Position numbers and translations under genes: made by a program. From Zopfochytrium polystomum (lineage: Eukaryota > Chytridiomycota > Chytridiomycetes > Chytridiales > Chytridiaceae), in the NCBI GenBank assembly GCA_025765615.1, contig JAIVFJ010000047.1:248001-312000 (forward strand): a stretch of 64,000 nt of DNA. Direction: 5' to 3'. The notes under the pieces are model-generated. The model did not search any database and was not told the DNA's origin. It saw nothing but the letters and a program-made list of their open reading frames with translations. Below, in pieces: positions 55,220-64,000 of the stretch (within the stretch, counting starts at the first letter, position 1; each line of letters begins with the position of its first letter).

Positions 55220-55443
55220 AAAAAAGGTGAGAGTTGTTGTGTAAACTGTTAGCTTGAGCCACTGAAACAGCATGAAACTGATGCGATCACATACATGTTT
55301 CCAGAGAGCGTCTTTCCATCATAGCTGTAGGATGTGACCTTGACTTCGTTTGCGGCGAGAACCTTTCCGGGAGGTAAAGCTACTGCAAGCGCGAGGGCAG
55401 CGGCCACCAACAACCGGAGGAACTTTGCAACGATGGACTTCAT
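53237..55443 (-). CDS. Secreted glucoamylase (GH15) with N-terminal CBM21 starch-binding domain
   Basis: Releases glucose from the non-reducing ends of starch or glycogen outside the cell. Five exons, 55443-55295, 55176-54999, 54915-54880, 54810-54519 and 54423-53237; 613 residues, in phase. The signal peptide is MKSIVAKFLRLLVAAALALA ending ...GKVLAAN. CBM21 follows (SYSYDGKTLSGNI, NIAYQKTVYVNYADLSQNW, NYEYWTFSCSIG, YDVAGTKYYDNN), then a short Thr-rich linker ([18 protein letters not shown]). The GH15 (alpha/alpha)6 barrel has NYFYHWIRDASLVMEG, GWCRPQNDGAAFRA, the general acid Glu in CDLWEEQRGLHFFTMMAQRR, NPWYLCTLAVAEVYYRA, the base Glu in HFNEQYSRTDG and DLTWSYAAVSSLNEAR. Both catalytic Glu are present. 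Layout matches the Rhizopus-type enzyme. Intron 1 ends in a T-rich tract (poly(A) as printed, 55184-55214). Confidence 0.96.
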
Positions 55444-55530
55444 GAGGATTGGGGTTGACAGAACTAGCAACGAGACTGGTGGTCGGGCGATCGTTTCTTC
55501 TTGGTTCCTTCTGTCTCGGAAATGAGGCAC
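55229..55530. repeat. Glucoamylase exon 1 region, original copy of a direct duplication
   Basis: This block (first-exon coding, start of intron 1 and about 90 bp of 5' flank) is nearly identical to 59481-59784 in the same orientation. Confidence 0.9.
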
Positions 55531-56629
55531 TTGCTTTTCTTTTTCTTCTTGCCGGGGACGATGAGGACTTGAGCGGAGCTGCCGTTCGGCAGCATGCGAG
55601 GTTTTTATAGCCGGGGGGTGGGCGGCTGATCTACCAGTCGGGCGACACGTCGCTTCTTCCTTTTTCATTTTTCAGCGTCATTCCACACATCACTTTTTTT
55701 GCGTTGGTGGCAACGCGTGCGGAGAACGAAAGACTGCGAGCGAGACAGAGCGAGCGGGTGAGTGCGCAGTGCAATGCTGTGGAACAGAAAATAAAGCCCA
55801 CAGACCCGTCACGCGTACTCTGCGGGCTCATTTCCACAAACGCAACCGTACGCACACAGCTCTCTCTCTCTCTCTGTCGCTCTCTCTCTCTGTCGCTCTC
55901 TCTCTCTGTCTCTCTCTCTCTCTCGCTCTCTCTATCTATCTATCTCTCCTTTGCACACACACCCGCCCTCTTCCAACATTTCCTCTCACCTTCTCTTGTG
56001 TCCAAGTTTCCCCGTCTCCGCCTGTTTGGTGCTGACTAAGTCCCTGCCCCTGAGTTTTCTTAATCGAAGACAAACAATCCGCGCCAAGACTTGCGGGGTC
56101 CCAAAAATGGCATCATCGATTAAAAATTTCAATGGGAATGTGCGCGTGACCCGTTCAACCCCTATGATGAACACTATCTAGTGTTTGGGAGCTGTGTCAA
56201 CAGCGTCGGGAGTCAAGTCACGAGGAGGAGGAGGTTAGGAGGTGTTGTGGGCGGAGATCCGACCAAGCTTGATTCTACCAGGAATTTGGGAGAGGAGAGA
56301 GAAAGAGGGACAGGCGAGGATTTGAGACAGAGAGACAGAGACAGAGAGAGGGGTGTGAGATGTTTCACATTTGGTACACACCACACGACTCGAGACTCCG
56401 AAGATCTGGGGCGACCTCCTCCAGCCGCGCCTGGCTGTATGCTCCTGAGCCCGAACGCACACTACGTTTAAGCATTGCTGGTCTCGTCGGACGAGTGGGC
56501 TGGAAGCCAGGATATTCCAACAACGGTGCCGGATCCGGAGCAAAGAAGATTGCGTCCGGATGTAAGCTGCGCATCGTCCAAGGCATCTCTTACTTTGAAT
56601 GTTAATGAAACCACATGGATCGTTCACTC
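55531..56629. other. Upstream flank of glucoamylase, no gene
   Basis: A CT microsatellite at 55860-55945 with GTCGCT interruptions and a shorter GA run at about 56295-56350. Only short frames. Confidence 0.5.
55860..55945. repeat. (CT)n microsatellite with tandem CTCTGTCG units
   Basis: CT repeat containing regularly spaced TGTCG interruptions, ending in ATCTATCTATCT. Confidence 0.95.
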
Positions 56630-57150
56630 ACGCTCGCGACTTGCCGCCCGCGCCCACGGCGCGGCACCGACCACAGGTTCGTCCAACGGATTTTGACCGC
56701 CACGAGCTCATACAAGTCAGCGTTTGTTCATGGGAAGCGGGCGCAGGACGCCGAGGCTGGGGGCCGCCACGGCAGGTCGAGGCTGGCGTGGCAGTAAAAC
56801 CCGGGGGCGGCTTCCGGCGCTTCCCTTCTCGCTTTGAAGTACTCCTCAAAAAGACCCGTCGCAGAAAGGAGGATGATTGTTGAGATCCTTCAAAACGCAC
56901 GGAAATGGGCGGAGTCGTTGTTCGATCTCGTGAGAAGGCAGGTCACTAGACATCATTCCAACTCATCATTACTGCAAGGTGGAAATCGCAGACGTGCTTG
57001 CCAGTGGCTGCATTGTGGCAAAGACTGCCGACCTGAAGGGAAAGAAAATATCACGCCGCATAGTCGATCGCGAACAAAACCCGCGGGCCAGCCGCAGACT
57101 CCTAGAAGGAACTGCGGGCCAGCCACAGACCCCTTATAGAACTGCAAGTT
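56630..57150 (+). pseudogene. Inverted partial copy (copy B) of the 3' end of the amino-acid transporter gene and its flank
   Basis: 56630-56830 matches, in reverse orientation, 30776-30597, which is coding DNA of the transporter tail (both read VAVKP in that frame). 56822-57150 matches 30125-29796, the DNA beyond the stop codon. The 470 bp between (30126-30596), including the last 37 codons and the stop of the parent, are missing. In copy B the frame runs on to FPSRFEVLLKKTRRRKEDDC and stops. It contains a small internal tandem duplication (GGGTCTGTGGCTGGCCCG / GAGTCTGCGGCTGGCCCG on the minus strand). No start or promoter: a non-functional fragment. Confidence 0.8.
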
Positions 57151-57587
57151 GCTTGGGCCTTTCTTTCAGAGGCGAGGTTATCAAGTGATAAGAAACCATC
57201 AGTGGATTATCTGCGCTGCTCCCTCCTCCCGCACTGATGCGCGGGATGCTGCCCAGAGTGACAATTGAAGAATGTGTGGGCCTCAGTCAGGGACTGGGCT
57301 TTCACGAAACCACTTACTCCCTCCAGCGCCCAATCACCATCCAAGAGCACCATTGGGTTTTGTACTCCCCAAGGACCGACTGTCGGTGGCCTTTCCACTT
57401 GATAGTCTCTGCAAACGCCGCACGGCCAACACACAGTTCGATGTCGTAGGCCCCCCGCTGCGTGGTGGATCTGCATACTTGGCCCCGCCTGATTACGTTC
57501 CTGTTTCAAGGTTTTCTTATCTCTTCTACCTGTTGTAACCGCTTCCCACATCCCCGCCACTCTGAACAACACTTTCCGGCTCCCGTC
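57151..57587. other. Spacer, no gene
   Basis: Short frames only, between the duplicated fragment and the 3' end of the F-box gene. Confidence 0.45.
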
Positions 57588-59240
57588 TCAAACGGCATAT
57601 TCCAACAGCTCCGCCGGTTTGAACACCTCAAGCCGCGGCGTGAAGCCGTCAGGCAGAGCGGCCCTTACGACTCCGCCGGTCTCCTCCCCGGCACGCCGCA
57701 AGGCATCCAGCAGCGCGTGCTGGTATTGCGTCGTGTAGATCAGCACGCGCTCAAGAGGAGGTGTGCCGGCGTCACGCGCGGCGCGTGCAGCAACGACGAG
57801 GCCGGCCGCGTCAGCGGCGATGCCGGTGCCGTCCGAGTACGGTATCTCCAGCGACCGCAGCGCGCGGAGGCGCGCCAGCGGCAGCAGGGAGCCGACTGGC
57901 GGCGGGATTTGCAGTACTTCCACGTGCGGGCACGCATCCGCCAGGTCGGCCAGCACCCGCGAGTCGACCTCCTTGTACACCGCCGGCTGGTAGAATCCGA
58001 ACCGCCGCAGCTTCGGGAACGTCGCCAGTCCCGCGAGCGCGAGGGATTCCTTCAGCGCGAGCGTCCCGGCCCCGTGCTCGGACGATGTCACTGGCGTCAG
58101 CTGGAGGTTCTCGAGGGTTAGCGCGAGCCGGGCGACCAGCGCCACCGGCGTGCGGTAGAAGTTAGACCAGACCGAGAGCGTGGTGATCGGCGGGCACCTG
58201 GTGGGAACGGGTAGCGACAGGTCTTTGCGGAGGCTCTTGTCGATGATGTGGAGGGCTTGGAGGTTTGGAGTCGCCTCGAGGATAATGTCTAGCGGGAACG
58301 ACTCGTTCAGCTGCAGTTCCAATTTGAGAGTCACCAGCAGCTCTCCACAGCCATGGCTGACCGCTTCAATCAACGAAGGATGGTCGCTGTCGATGAGTGA
58401 GAGACTCAAGTGCTTGAGTTTCCTCTCCGCCAAGTGGGGCAGTACTTCGCCAGCGTGATCCTTTGACCCTGAAAACACCTCCAAAGTCTTGACGTTGGAG
58501 TTCACGAGAGACACAGCCGCGTCTTCCATCACACAAAAGAGCGAGAGCGCCTTCAGGCCTGAGAAGAAGCTTCCAATCTGCAAACTGTCGGGAATCCTGA
58601 CGTACACGTGGTAGCCCAGGTCCAGAAAACGTAAGCCTGTCACAAGCGGCTCCAAGGTACGGAGAAGCTCCGTCGTGATGGACAGGTTCGCCAAGTACAG
58701 GTGCGTCAGGCTGGCTCCGGCCGACGCGAGCGCGTGCACGACGTCCAGCAACTCCTTGCGCGGGGCGACAAAGGCTTTGAGGACCCGGACGTGGGCCAGC
58801 GGGTTAAACGGGTCGGCAGGAGGCCTTGCACTACACCGTGCAACGAGTGGCGGGATGTCGTCGGGCAGCGGCTCGAAGAATCCGTGCCGGTGGCGCTCAC
58901 GCCGCAGGAGGAGTTCGCGCACAGCGTCATCATCGTCGTGGACCTCCGAGTCGAACTCGGAGTCCTCGTAATCAGGGCGATCGGATGGTCTGTCGCTTGG
59001 GGTGGTCGGATTGCCGACGGCGTTCCCCGCGACGCCCCGCCGCCGGCTGAACCATTGGAGGCAGAGCTTTGCGTAGAGCACGGACATGGCTGTGGTGGCC
59101 CAGGATCGCGAAACGAGAGAGGCTGCAGCTAGAGCGGGGCGCGGCAGCTGCCGAAGGTGGCCGCGCTGTACGAGGAGGTCGCCGACGGATCGGGCCGCAG
59201 AGGACGGCTTCGGGTGCGCGTTGTGGGAGGACGATGACAT
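57588..59240 (-). CDS. F-box / leucine-rich repeat-like protein
   Basis: Probable substrate receptor of an SCF ubiquitin ligase. Single exon, 550 residues from MSSSSHNAHPKPSSAARS; an in-frame Met 44 codons upstream (59372) is the alternative. An F-box-like segment lies near residues 20-60: LLVQRGHLRQLPRPALAAAS, LVSRSWATTAMSVLYAKLCL. After an acidic linker (EDSEFDSEVHDDDDAVREL) come irregular leucine-rich repeats: LTHLYLANLSITTELLRTL, GLKALSLFCVMEDAAV, KLKHLSLSLIDSDHPSLIEA, NLQALHIIDKSL, KLRRFGFYQPAV and ALRSLEIPYSDG. The repeats are of the amino-acid-variable F-box/LRR kind found in large fungal families, with no conserved catalytic site. The first 200 bp or so of this gene are duplicated at 60.5-60.7 kb. 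The target is unknown. Confidence 0.72.
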   Translation of the reverse strand: MSSSSHNAHPKPSSAARSVGDLLVQRGHLRQLPRPALAAASLVSRSWATTAMSVLYAKLCLQWFSRRRGVAGNAVGNPTTPSDRPSDRPDYEDSEFDSEVHDDDDAVRELLLRRERHRHGFFEPLPDDIPPLVARCSARPPADPFNPLAHVRVLKAFVAPRKELLDVVHALASAGASLTHLYLANLSITTELLRTLEPLVTGLRFLDLGYHVYVRIPDSLQIGSFFSGLKALSLFCVMEDAAVSLVNSNVKTLEVFSGSKDHAGEVLPHLAERKLKHLSLSLIDSDHPSLIEAVSHGCGELLVTLKLELQLNESFPLDIILEATPNLQALHIIDKSLRKDLSLPVPTRCPPITTLSVWSNFYRTPVALVARLALTLENLQLTPVTSSEHGAGTLALKESLALAGLATFPKLRRFGFYQPAVYKEVDSRVLADLADACPHVEVLQIPPPVGSLLPLARLRALRSLEIPYSDGTGIAADAAGLVVAARAARDAGTPPLERVLIYTTQYQHALLDALRRAGEETGGVVRAALPDGFTPRLEVFKPAELLEYAV

Positions 59241-59480
59241 CACCTCCGCGATTTGTGGTTGAAAGACAACACTTCGGAACGGGTTGAGACAGACCATTGC
59301 GATCTGTTGACCCATTTTTCCCAGTGACAAGACCACGGTGTGCCGGTGGTGGTTTTCAGGCGACACCCGCAATGATGTGGGGAGGTTTCTCGTGGGAATC
59401 TTCGATGGTTTCCCTGGGTCGCTTACACCTCTGAAAACCGTACTAGCTCACGCACAAGCTCACAACACATAGTTCAATGA

Positions 59481-59784
59481 CGAGAGTTGTGGCGTAACTG
59501 TTAGCTTAAGCCATTGAAACAGCATGAAACTGAAGCGATCACAGACATGTTTCCAGAGAGCATCTTTCCATCATAGCTGTAGGATGTGACCTTGACTTCG
59601 TTTGCGGCGAGAACCTTTCCGGGAGTTAACGCTACTGCAAGCACGAGGGCAACTGCCACCAACGACCGGAGGAACTTTGCAGCGGTGGACTTCATGAGGA
59701 GTCGGGGTGGAGAGAACTAGCAACGAGACTGGTGGTCGGACGACCGTTTCTTCTTGGTTTCTTCTGTCTCGGGCAATGAGGCAC
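59481..59784 (-). pseudogene. Duplicated first exon of glucoamylase with its 5' flank
   Basis: Direct copy of 55229-55530, with fewer than about 30 differences by eye. It keeps an ATG at 59695, an intact signal peptide (MKSTAAKFLRSLVAVALVLA), the start of CBM21 (VKVTSYSYDGKMLSGNM) and part of the intron; the donor GTATGT has become GTCTGT. Read through, the frame stops after about 64 codons. No CBM21 remainder or GH15 exon follows. It could still be transcribed as a tiny secreted peptide, but the plain reading is a truncated duplicate. Confidence 0.8.
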
Positions 59785-60327
59785 GATAGCGAGATATGAG
59801 ACAGAGAGAGGCAGAGCGAGACTGTGTGTGTGTGTGCGTGTGTGTGTGTGTGAGTGTGTGACTGGCCCACCGCCGAACTCCTTTTTGCAACAACAGCAAC
59901 AAGATAAACATAAACATAAACACAGCGGTGCTCCGACAAAGCGCCCTCGCCGACGCCGTCCACTTCATCATCGACTCAGCCCACGAGGGCGTCACCGCCA
60001 TGGACGTTGCGTGCGACGTCCTCGCCACGCTAGCCCGTGGACCTCGCCCATTTCGTCGCCGCTTGCCCGGCGCCACTGAAACCCTCCGCGCGCCCGCACC
60101 GTCGTCCTCCACCGCGCTGTCGACGCCCTCGCCGCCCGCGGCGCCCGCTGCACTCTACCAGCTCGCAAAGAAGCCCAGCACGTTACCAGTTCGCCAAGAA
60201 GCACTGTATGTGCGGAATCCGACAGTAATCGTCGAGTGAACTTTCGTCCGCCCTCTTCTCTGTCCCAGAAAATAACGTCCACAAATTTGATACAAGACAA
60301 ATCTTCGCGTCGTTAAAGACAAGGTTC

Positions 60328-60330
<3 letters not shown>
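59785..60330. other. Spacer with a possible GC-rich gene remnant
   Basis: A plus-strand stretch at 59928-60060 reads ALADAVHFIIDSAHEGVTAM then DVACDVLATLAR before its frame degenerates into Pro/Arg-rich text. It may be a gene fragment; I cannot name it. A TG/GTGT run occurs at 59822-59857. Confidence 0.3.

Positions 60331-60412
<82 letters not shown>
60331..60412. repeat. (GA)n microsatellite
   Basis: About 40 GA units with one AAGAG interruption on the plus strand. Confidence 0.96.
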
Positions 60413-60413
<1 letters not shown>

Positions 60414-60532
60414 GATTGAGAGAACTTGAGCACTTTTGCGCGAGACACAAAGCATTCGTTGTTCGAGCAAGGTAACCGGTGGAACCCAGCCGAGGCAGTG
60501 TTGGAAGCAGGTGGAAGTCGGCAAAGACAGTG

Positions 60533-60722
60533 TTGGTTCGTCGCTTGGGGTCGGATCGCCGACGGCGTTCCCGCCGACGCCCGGCCGCCGGCTGAGCCAG
60601 CAGAGGCAGAGATTTGCGTAGAGCACGGAGATGGCGGCGGCGGCCCAGGATCGCGGCTACTAGAGCGGGGCGCGGCAGCTGCCGAAGGTGTCCGTGCTGT
60701 AGGAGGACGCGGATCGGTGAGA
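60533..60722 (-). pseudogene. Duplicated 5' end of the F-box gene
   Basis: Direct copy of about 58983-59205. Shared text on the plus strand includes CGGGGCGCGGCAGCTGCCGA and GCGTAGAGCACGGA. Compared with the parent it lacks a block of about 16 bp within the F-box helix and has other indels, so the frame is destroyed. It sits about 80 bp upstream of the uL6m gene start. Confidence 0.8.
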
Positions 60723-60805
60723 CGACATCTCTTGGTATTGATTTTCCCTCTTGACAAGGCGTTCTTTATTGACTTGTCGGAGAATAGTGTTGTGCCCTTT
60801 GTCAG

Positions 60806-61865
60806 ATGTTCATCCTGGCACGATCGTCCGCTGGTTCCTGCCGACTACGAGCGCCTTCGCCGCCGTTCTTGCCGCGTGCGCTTCAGCTGGAGCAGGAGAA
60901 CAAGCTGCATGACCACCCGGCCTGGTTGTCGACGACGCGCTTGCGGATGAGTCTCCCCTCGTCCTCGTCCTCTTTCGTGTCGAGCGCAGGTCGCTTCTTT
61001 TCCTCGACTCCTCCCGCCGCGTCGCGGGTGGGCTCGCGCATCCTTCGCGTCCCTCCCGAGGTCACCCTCACTCTGATCCCTCCGCTTCTGCCGTCTTCGC
61101 CTGCGATTCAGCAAGAGGCGGTCGCCGATTCTCTGACACAAGGCGCGATCGCCGCCGGCGTCGCCGTGAGCGGCCCTCTAGGCGCGCTCCAGCTCCCGCT
61201 CCCCGAATTCGCTCGCGTCACAATCACCCCGCCGAACCCGACGTCTGGCGCGCCGGAGCCGATCCTCCGCGTCGCAGTGGCGAACCCAAAGGACAAGCAG
61301 CAGCGATCCATGTGGGGCACGCTCCGCACGCTTATTGGCAACATGGTGGACGGTGTTACGGACGGGTACACGGTCCCCGTCAAACTTGTTGGCGTTGGGT
61401 ACCGCGCCACGCTCGAGATGCCCGGCAAGGGAGATGACGCGAAGGGCGCGCTGCCGCGGCTGTCGCTGAAGCTCGGCCACTCGCACCCCATCGTGCTGAC
61501 GGTGCCCGAGGGCGTGGTGGCCAAGGTGCCCGCGCCGCAACGGATCGTGCTGCAGGGAATCGATCTGAACAAGGTGACGCAGTTTGCGGCGGACATTCGG
61601 AAGTGGAGGCCCCCGGAGCCTTACAACCAAAAGGGCGTGTTTGTTGGGGATGAAACCATAAAGAAGAAGGTACGGGCGGTCGTTGGATTCTTGCTTTCCA
61701 TTGAAGTGATACGCTCTTTCTCACACACACACACACACACACACACCAACACCCAACATCCTAATAACGGCTCGACCCTCTCTGTGTTCAATCATTGAAC
61801 TGAATTCCAATGAATACCCGCCCCTTCCTTGTGATATGATTCTGCAGGAGGGCAAGAAGCGGTGA
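60806..61865 (+). CDS. Mitochondrial ribosomal protein uL6m (L6)
   Basis: Structural protein of the large mitoribosomal subunit near the factor-binding stalk base. Exons 60806-61669 and 61848-61865; 293 residues, the tiny last exon encoding only EGKKR and the stop. The N-terminus is a presequence-like stretch (Ser/Arg-rich, FVSSAGRFFSSTPPAASRVG); Met at 60947 is an alternative start. The L6 domains follow: VSGPLGALQLPL, RSMWGTLRTLIGNMVDGVTD, YTVPVKLVGVGYRATLEMPG, LKLGHSHPIVLTVPEGV, VLQGIDLNKVTQFAADIRKW and the highly conserved PPEPYNQKGVFVGDETIKKK. The intron contains a CA microsatellite (61721-61745). The duplicated F-box fragment now occupies its upstream region. Confidence 0.93.
61721..61745. 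repeat. (CA)n inside the uL6m intron
   Basis: About 12 CA units about 100 bp before the 3' splice site. Confidence 0.9.
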
Positions 61866-62102
61866 TGAGGCGACATGTGTGTGTCGTGCCAATAATACAT
61901 ATACAGTAAGCAAGCACGGAATCCTCGTCGACTTGACTTGACTTCGGGATTCGTTTTCCGATTGTTTCTCTTTTTTTTTTTTTTGTTTTCCATTTTTTGT
62001 TTTGTTGGAAGATGAAAAGAAAGAGAAAGAAAGCGAAAGAAAGAGAAAGAAAAAAGGAAAAAAAAAGAACTATTGTAAAACAGAAACTCCGAAACAAACG
62101 GC

Positions 62103-64000
62103 ATGGCCACCACCACCACCACCACTACCGCTCCCATCCCGTCCTTCATCGCCGTCCCGGCCGACTCTGACTTCCCGCCCGAGAACATCCCCTTTGGCGT
62201 CATCTCATCCACCCACGATGCGTCGCCCCGTCCCGCCACCATCGTCGGTGACCACGTCATTGACATCCGCGCCCTCGCCCTCGCCGGCCTGTTCACCGGC
62301 CCGCTCCTCGGCCCCGTCGCCGCAAAGGTCTTCTCAGAGGTACATTTCATTGAAACGACGAAAGGCGAATCGCTGCTATGTCGATCGCAACGCTGACCTT
62401 GCCAACAACAACAACAAACGAACCAAACCCCCCAACCTAATCCCAGCCCACCCTGAACGCGTTCATGGCACTGTCGCGCCCGGCGTGGCGCGAAGCGCGC
62501 ACAACCATCCAGTCGCTCCTCCACCCGTCGTCGCCGCTCGCGACCAACCCGGATCTGCGCAAGAAGGCCGTCATCCCGCGTGCCGACACAAGGAACCACT
62601 TGCCGGCGGCGATCGGCGATTACACCGACTTTTACGCGTCCAAGGAGCACGCGACGAACGTGGGCGTCATGTTCCGCGGGAAGGACAACGCCCTCCAGCC
62701 AAACTGGTGAGCGCGCCATACCACGTCGTTGCTTCCAAACTGGACATTCGAGGTTGACTTTCTCTCGCTCCGTTACCTTTTTCACAATGCAAAAGGGTGC
62801 ACCTTCCCGTCGGGTACCACGGCCGCGCTTCTTCGGTCGTCGTGTCGGGAACGGACATCCGCCGGCCGTGCGGCCTGCTGCAGGACTTTGCGACGAAGAG
62901 CGTCTCGTACGGCGCCTGCGCCAAGCTGGATTACGAGCTCGAGATGGCCTTCTTCGTCGGCGTCGGCAACAAGCTGGGCGAACCGATCGACATTGAGAAG
63001 GCGGACGAGCACATTTTCGGGATGGTTTTGATGAACGACTGGAGCGGTGAGCTCTCTTTCTTTTTTGCTTTTTCATGGTGGGGTGTGCGCGGGGTTTATC
63101 TTACATTTGGCGTCTTTGATTTGCAGCGCGCGACATCCAAGCATTCGAGTATGTGGTAAGTGAAACGGACCCCTGTCACGCACAATGTTTTGAAACCGAA
63201 CTAAAAAAATAAAAAAAATCTTTTTTTGATAATTCAAGCCGCTCGGCCCGTTCCTCGGCAAAAACTTTGGAACCGTGATTTCGCCGTGGATCGTTACGCT
63301 CGACGCGTTGGAGTCGTTCCGCGTCCCACAGCCTCCGCAGGAACCCACACCAGCCAAGTACCTTCGCGACGCCCACAGCCTTGCAGACGCGTACGACATT
63401 CACCTCACTGCGACCGTCCAACGTAAGCTTGAATCGATGTGTGTTGTTGCATCACAGTGGAATGGAATGAAAAGCAAACCATATCCACCACCTTTTTTTT
63501 TCTTTCTTTTTTTTCTTTTGCGGCCAGCCAAAGACTCGAACAAAGAGTACACTATCAGCAAAACAAACTTCAAGTACATGTACTGGACCTTCAAGCAGAT
63601 GCTGGCGCACCACACGGTGAACGGGTGCAACATGCAGCCAGGTGATCTCTGCGGCAGTGGCACAATCAGTGGGCCGGTGAGTTCGACTCGTCCGTTTTTG
63701 AGATTTCTGATGTCCTTCGATGCTCCTTGTTCTTCGCCTCATGACCACGCGCTTTCCCGTTTCACTCCCTTTCCCCCACCCCCCACTTCACACCCCCTGC
63801 AGGATGTGACCTCGGTGGGATCTCTCCTGGAGGCGAGCACGAACGGCAAGGCGCCACTCGCAATCGGCGACGGGCTGACGCGCAGCTTCTTTGCGGACGG
63901 CGACACAGTGCGCATCCGTGGCCACGCGGAGGGCACCGTGGGCGAGCGGCGGGTGCGGGTTGGGTTTGGTGTGTGCGAGAGCGGCATCGTTCCTGCCGCT
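62103..64000 (+). CDS. Fumarylacetoacetase, 3' end cut by window
   Basis: Last enzyme of tyrosine catabolism: hydrolyses fumarylacetoacetate to fumarate and acetoacetate in the cytosol. Exons 62103-62339, 62447-62706, 62796-63046, 63127-63155, 63239-63422, 63528-63676, and 63803 to beyond the window; all joins in phase. It starts [21 protein letters not shown]-terminal SH3-like domain: [13 protein letters not shown] and [17 protein letters not shown]. Catalytic domain: [39 protein letters not shown] with the catalytic His in YHGR, metal-binding-region [58 protein letters not shown] and [17 protein letters not shown]. The last visible exon covers [15 protein letters not shown] to CESGIVPA, so only a few terminal residues are off the window. 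Exon 4 is only 29 bp. The intron 2 acceptor is purine-rich (TGCAAAAG). A gene symbol is withheld because fungal naming varies. Confidence 0.96.

Noticed and set aside
57462..59287. Plus-strand Arg/Gly/Ala frames opposite the F-box gene
   Set aside because: Antisense shadows of a GC-rich gene; the minus-strand frame has the leucine-rich pattern and is much longer.

Overview
The window is nuclear DNA of a filamentous fungus, most likely an early-diverging (chytrid-like) one. This rests on spliceosomal GT-AG introns, a chitin synthase carrying a myosin-type motor and a DEK C-terminal domain, a GH15 glucoamylase with an N-terminal CBM21 starch-binding domain (the arrangement known from Rhizopus), and a very large NACHT-WD40 receptor. 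Most genes are GC-rich with C/G-ending codons. Several introns look unusually short (32-40 nt), and microsatellites are abundant. The phylum is an inference. Exon structures were worked out by hand from splice signals, reading phase and family resemblance.

1-7.6 kb: a truncated peroxisomal 2,4-dienoyl-CoA reductase (minus), a proline-rich unresolved locus, an orphan multi-pass membrane protein (minus), then gene-poor DNA with GT/GA microsatellites. 7.6-13.8 kb: a large, less GC-rich STAND/NLR-type gene, with an acidic ubiquitin/PB1-like start, TIR, NACHT and 13 WD40 repeats. Its TIR-NACHT half carries at least seven frame breaks, all of the same sense, while the WD40 half is intact. A GC-rich gene remnant follows.

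14-29.3 kb: an ABCG half-transporter, an AMSH-type JAMM deubiquitinase, an unresolved gene, an SCI1-like nuclear protein, a homeodomain regulator, an LRR pseudogene next to a CA microsatellite, an orphan gene and a GATA-finger regulator.

29.8-43.8 kb: an AVT/SLC38-like amino-acid transporter with a roughly 690-residue disordered tail and an extra membrane helix, a WW-domain protein divergently paired with an SH3-like protein, and the ten-exon myosin-motor chitin synthase.

44.3-64 kb: an RBMS-like two-RRM protein, two tandem glutathione S-transferases with shared intron positions, a nitronate monooxygenase, glucoamylase, an F-box/leucine-rich protein, mitochondrial ribosomal protein uL6m and a fumarylacetoacetase cut by the window end. 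The 55-61 kb stretch is a patchwork of local duplications: the first exon and 5' flank of glucoamylase, the start of the F-box gene, and an inverted copy of the 3' end of the amino-acid transporter gene 26 kb away.

There is no operon logic, but there are themes: nutrient acquisition and catabolism (glucoamylase, transporters, dienoyl-CoA reductase, fumarylacetoacetase), detoxification (GSTs, nitronate monooxygenase, ABCG), cell-wall synthesis, and one candidate innate-immunity receptor.
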